Source: Larkinella punicea (lineage in GTDB: Bacteria; Bacteroidota; Bacteroidia; Cytophagales; Spirosomataceae). From it: 64,000 nucleotides of DNA. The notes under the pieces are model-generated. The model searched no databases, was not told the DNA's origin, and saw only the letters and a list, made by a program, of their open reading frames with translations. This document shows positions 63,329-64,000 of this stretch, one piece after another. Numbering within the stretch: the first letter of the stretch is position 1; every line of letters begins with the position of its first letter. The translations under genes and the position numbers were made by a program. The stretch is taken from positions 40,910 through 104,909 of the forward strand of contig NZ_QOWE01000033.1 of the NCBI RefSeq assembly GCF_003334855.1, read 5' to 3'.

Positions 63329-63916
63329 ATTCTCCAGGAGCATTTTTAGCGTACCGATAACCGCCCTGGCATCGTCCCGGTGCAAGTAATGCCCGCTATT
63401 GGAAAGATAGATGAGAGCACCGCCTTTGCTGGAGGAATAAATGAACTTTCTCCACCTTTCTATGTTCACGTTGGTCCTTACTTCAAAGAATTTAGTATGG
63501 TCATAATCCGTACTTCTTCTTTCAGGAGCTACTTCGAATCTGCCCCCTATGAAAAAGTAAATGGGAACATTGGGTACGGGTAACCGGGTCACTTCCGCAA
63601 AATCGGTTCGTCTTAATGCTGCCAAAACCTGGCCTTCACTCCAGGGACCAAAACGAACGGAATCAACCTTTGCTGGCTGATAAAGGCGCGCATATAGCAT
63701 TTCATCGATTCGCTTTTCAGGAACCCCGATCCGTCTGAAAATGGTATTCCAATCTTCTTTTGTTTCCGTAAAGTCGGCTGGATCGATAAAAACCAAACCG
63801 GCAATGTCATTCGGATTGAAACCCGCAAACGCTCTGGCATAAAGCCCTCCCATGGAATGCCCAACCAGGACATAGGTGACTATACCGATGATACTGGGCC
63901 GTGTGCGCCGATGCAA
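63317..63916 (-). CDS. Alpha/beta hydrolase, N-terminal part missing or at window edge
   Basis: 199 residues from TTG 63916; the frame stays open to the window end, but the translation there does not look like a hydrolase N-terminus (Lys/Glu-rich then [15 protein letters not shown]). The nucleophile motif [12 protein letters not shown] sits only 19 residues in, whereas family members have about 100 residues before it. [17 protein letters not shown] and the C-terminal SGHYLHRDD (His) are present, so the catalytic C-terminal two-thirds is intact. Either a remnant or a gene with a frameshift beyond the edge. Its stop overlaps the convergent kinase gene by 12 bp. Confidence 0.68.
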   Translation of the reverse strand: MHRRTRPSIIGIVTYVLVGHSMGGLYARAFAGFNPNDIAGLVFIDPADFTETKEDWNTIFRRIGVPEKRIDEMLYARLYQPAKVDSVRFGPWSEGQVLAALRRTDFAEVTRLPVPNVPIYFFIGGRFEVAPERRSTDYDHTKFFEVRTNVNIERWRKFIYSSSKGGALIYLSNSGHYLHRDDARAVIGTLKMLLENLGG

Positions 63917-64000
63917 ACTGGGCCACTGTGGATAAGTGGTATTGAGGAGTAGACAAAGGTAACTATTACCCTATTTTTTCTTCTTTTTTAGTTCGTTTTC

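Overview
The window looks like chromosomal DNA of a Bacteroidota member, most likely order Cytophagales (Spirosoma/Larkinella-like; inferred from gene content only). The signs are two SusC/SusD pairs, a FecR anti-sigma/ECF sigma pair, LytS/LytTR signalling, a type IX secretion sorting domain, a lycopene cyclase, PVC-type haem-binding dehydrogenase-like proteins and promoters of the TTTG-N19-TAnnTTTG type. No rRNA, tRNA, CRISPR array, transposase or phage gene was recognised.

Layout. 0-8 kb: housekeeping and sensing (PLP aminotransferase cut by the window edge, LytS/LytTR pair, OsmC, lipA, crtY). 8-8.5 kb: gene-free repeat block. 8.5-16.6 kb: sugar or sugar-acid oxidation genes (cytochrome c/propeller protein, TIM-barrel isomerase-like protein, two SDRs, an ACS-type MFS carrier) and a secreted lipase. 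16.9-21.4 kb: serine hydrolase, HxlR/pirin divergent pair, K+ channel, TonB-domain lipoprotein. 21.4-33.1 kb: a glycan-utilisation-like locus (haem-binding dehydrogenase-like protein, DUF1080-SGNH fusion, SusD, SusC with an STN domain, FecR, divergent ECF sigma factor). 33.2-43.3 kb: a second such locus (BASS carrier, D-lyxose-isomerase-like cupin, sialidase-fold protein with LamG tail, SusD, SusC) facing a LacI-type regulator; a near-perfect 20-bp operator lies between them. 43.3-50.8 kb: a three-gene operon of large secreted proteins (T9SS-sorted SdrD_B/propeller protein, small protein, RHS/YD-repeat protein with three ricin-type lectin domains).

50.9-60.2 kb is the most unusual part. One full-length, Sec-exported RHS polymorphic-toxin gene (57045-60143, minus) with its immunity gene is followed, in the same orientation, by five orphan C-terminal toxin/immunity modules. 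Four of the five orphans keep a piece of the RHS core or linker near-identical to the intact gene or to each other; each carries a different tail and is followed by a different small gene. A strong perfect hairpin (56618-56671) separates the active pair from the orphan array, and another (50948-50982) closes the array. The array is AT-rich against its surroundings. It reads as a cassette reservoir for replacing the toxic tip of the RHS protein, with some modules already decaying and at least one possibly having its own promoter. 60.4-64 kb: a membrane-anchored thioredoxin-fold protein overlapping a hybrid histidine kinase, then an alpha/beta hydrolase fragment at the edge.

A second theme is the number of long, often perfect, inverted repeats between genes (24-55 bp arms), some sharing the same core sequence at distant loci.
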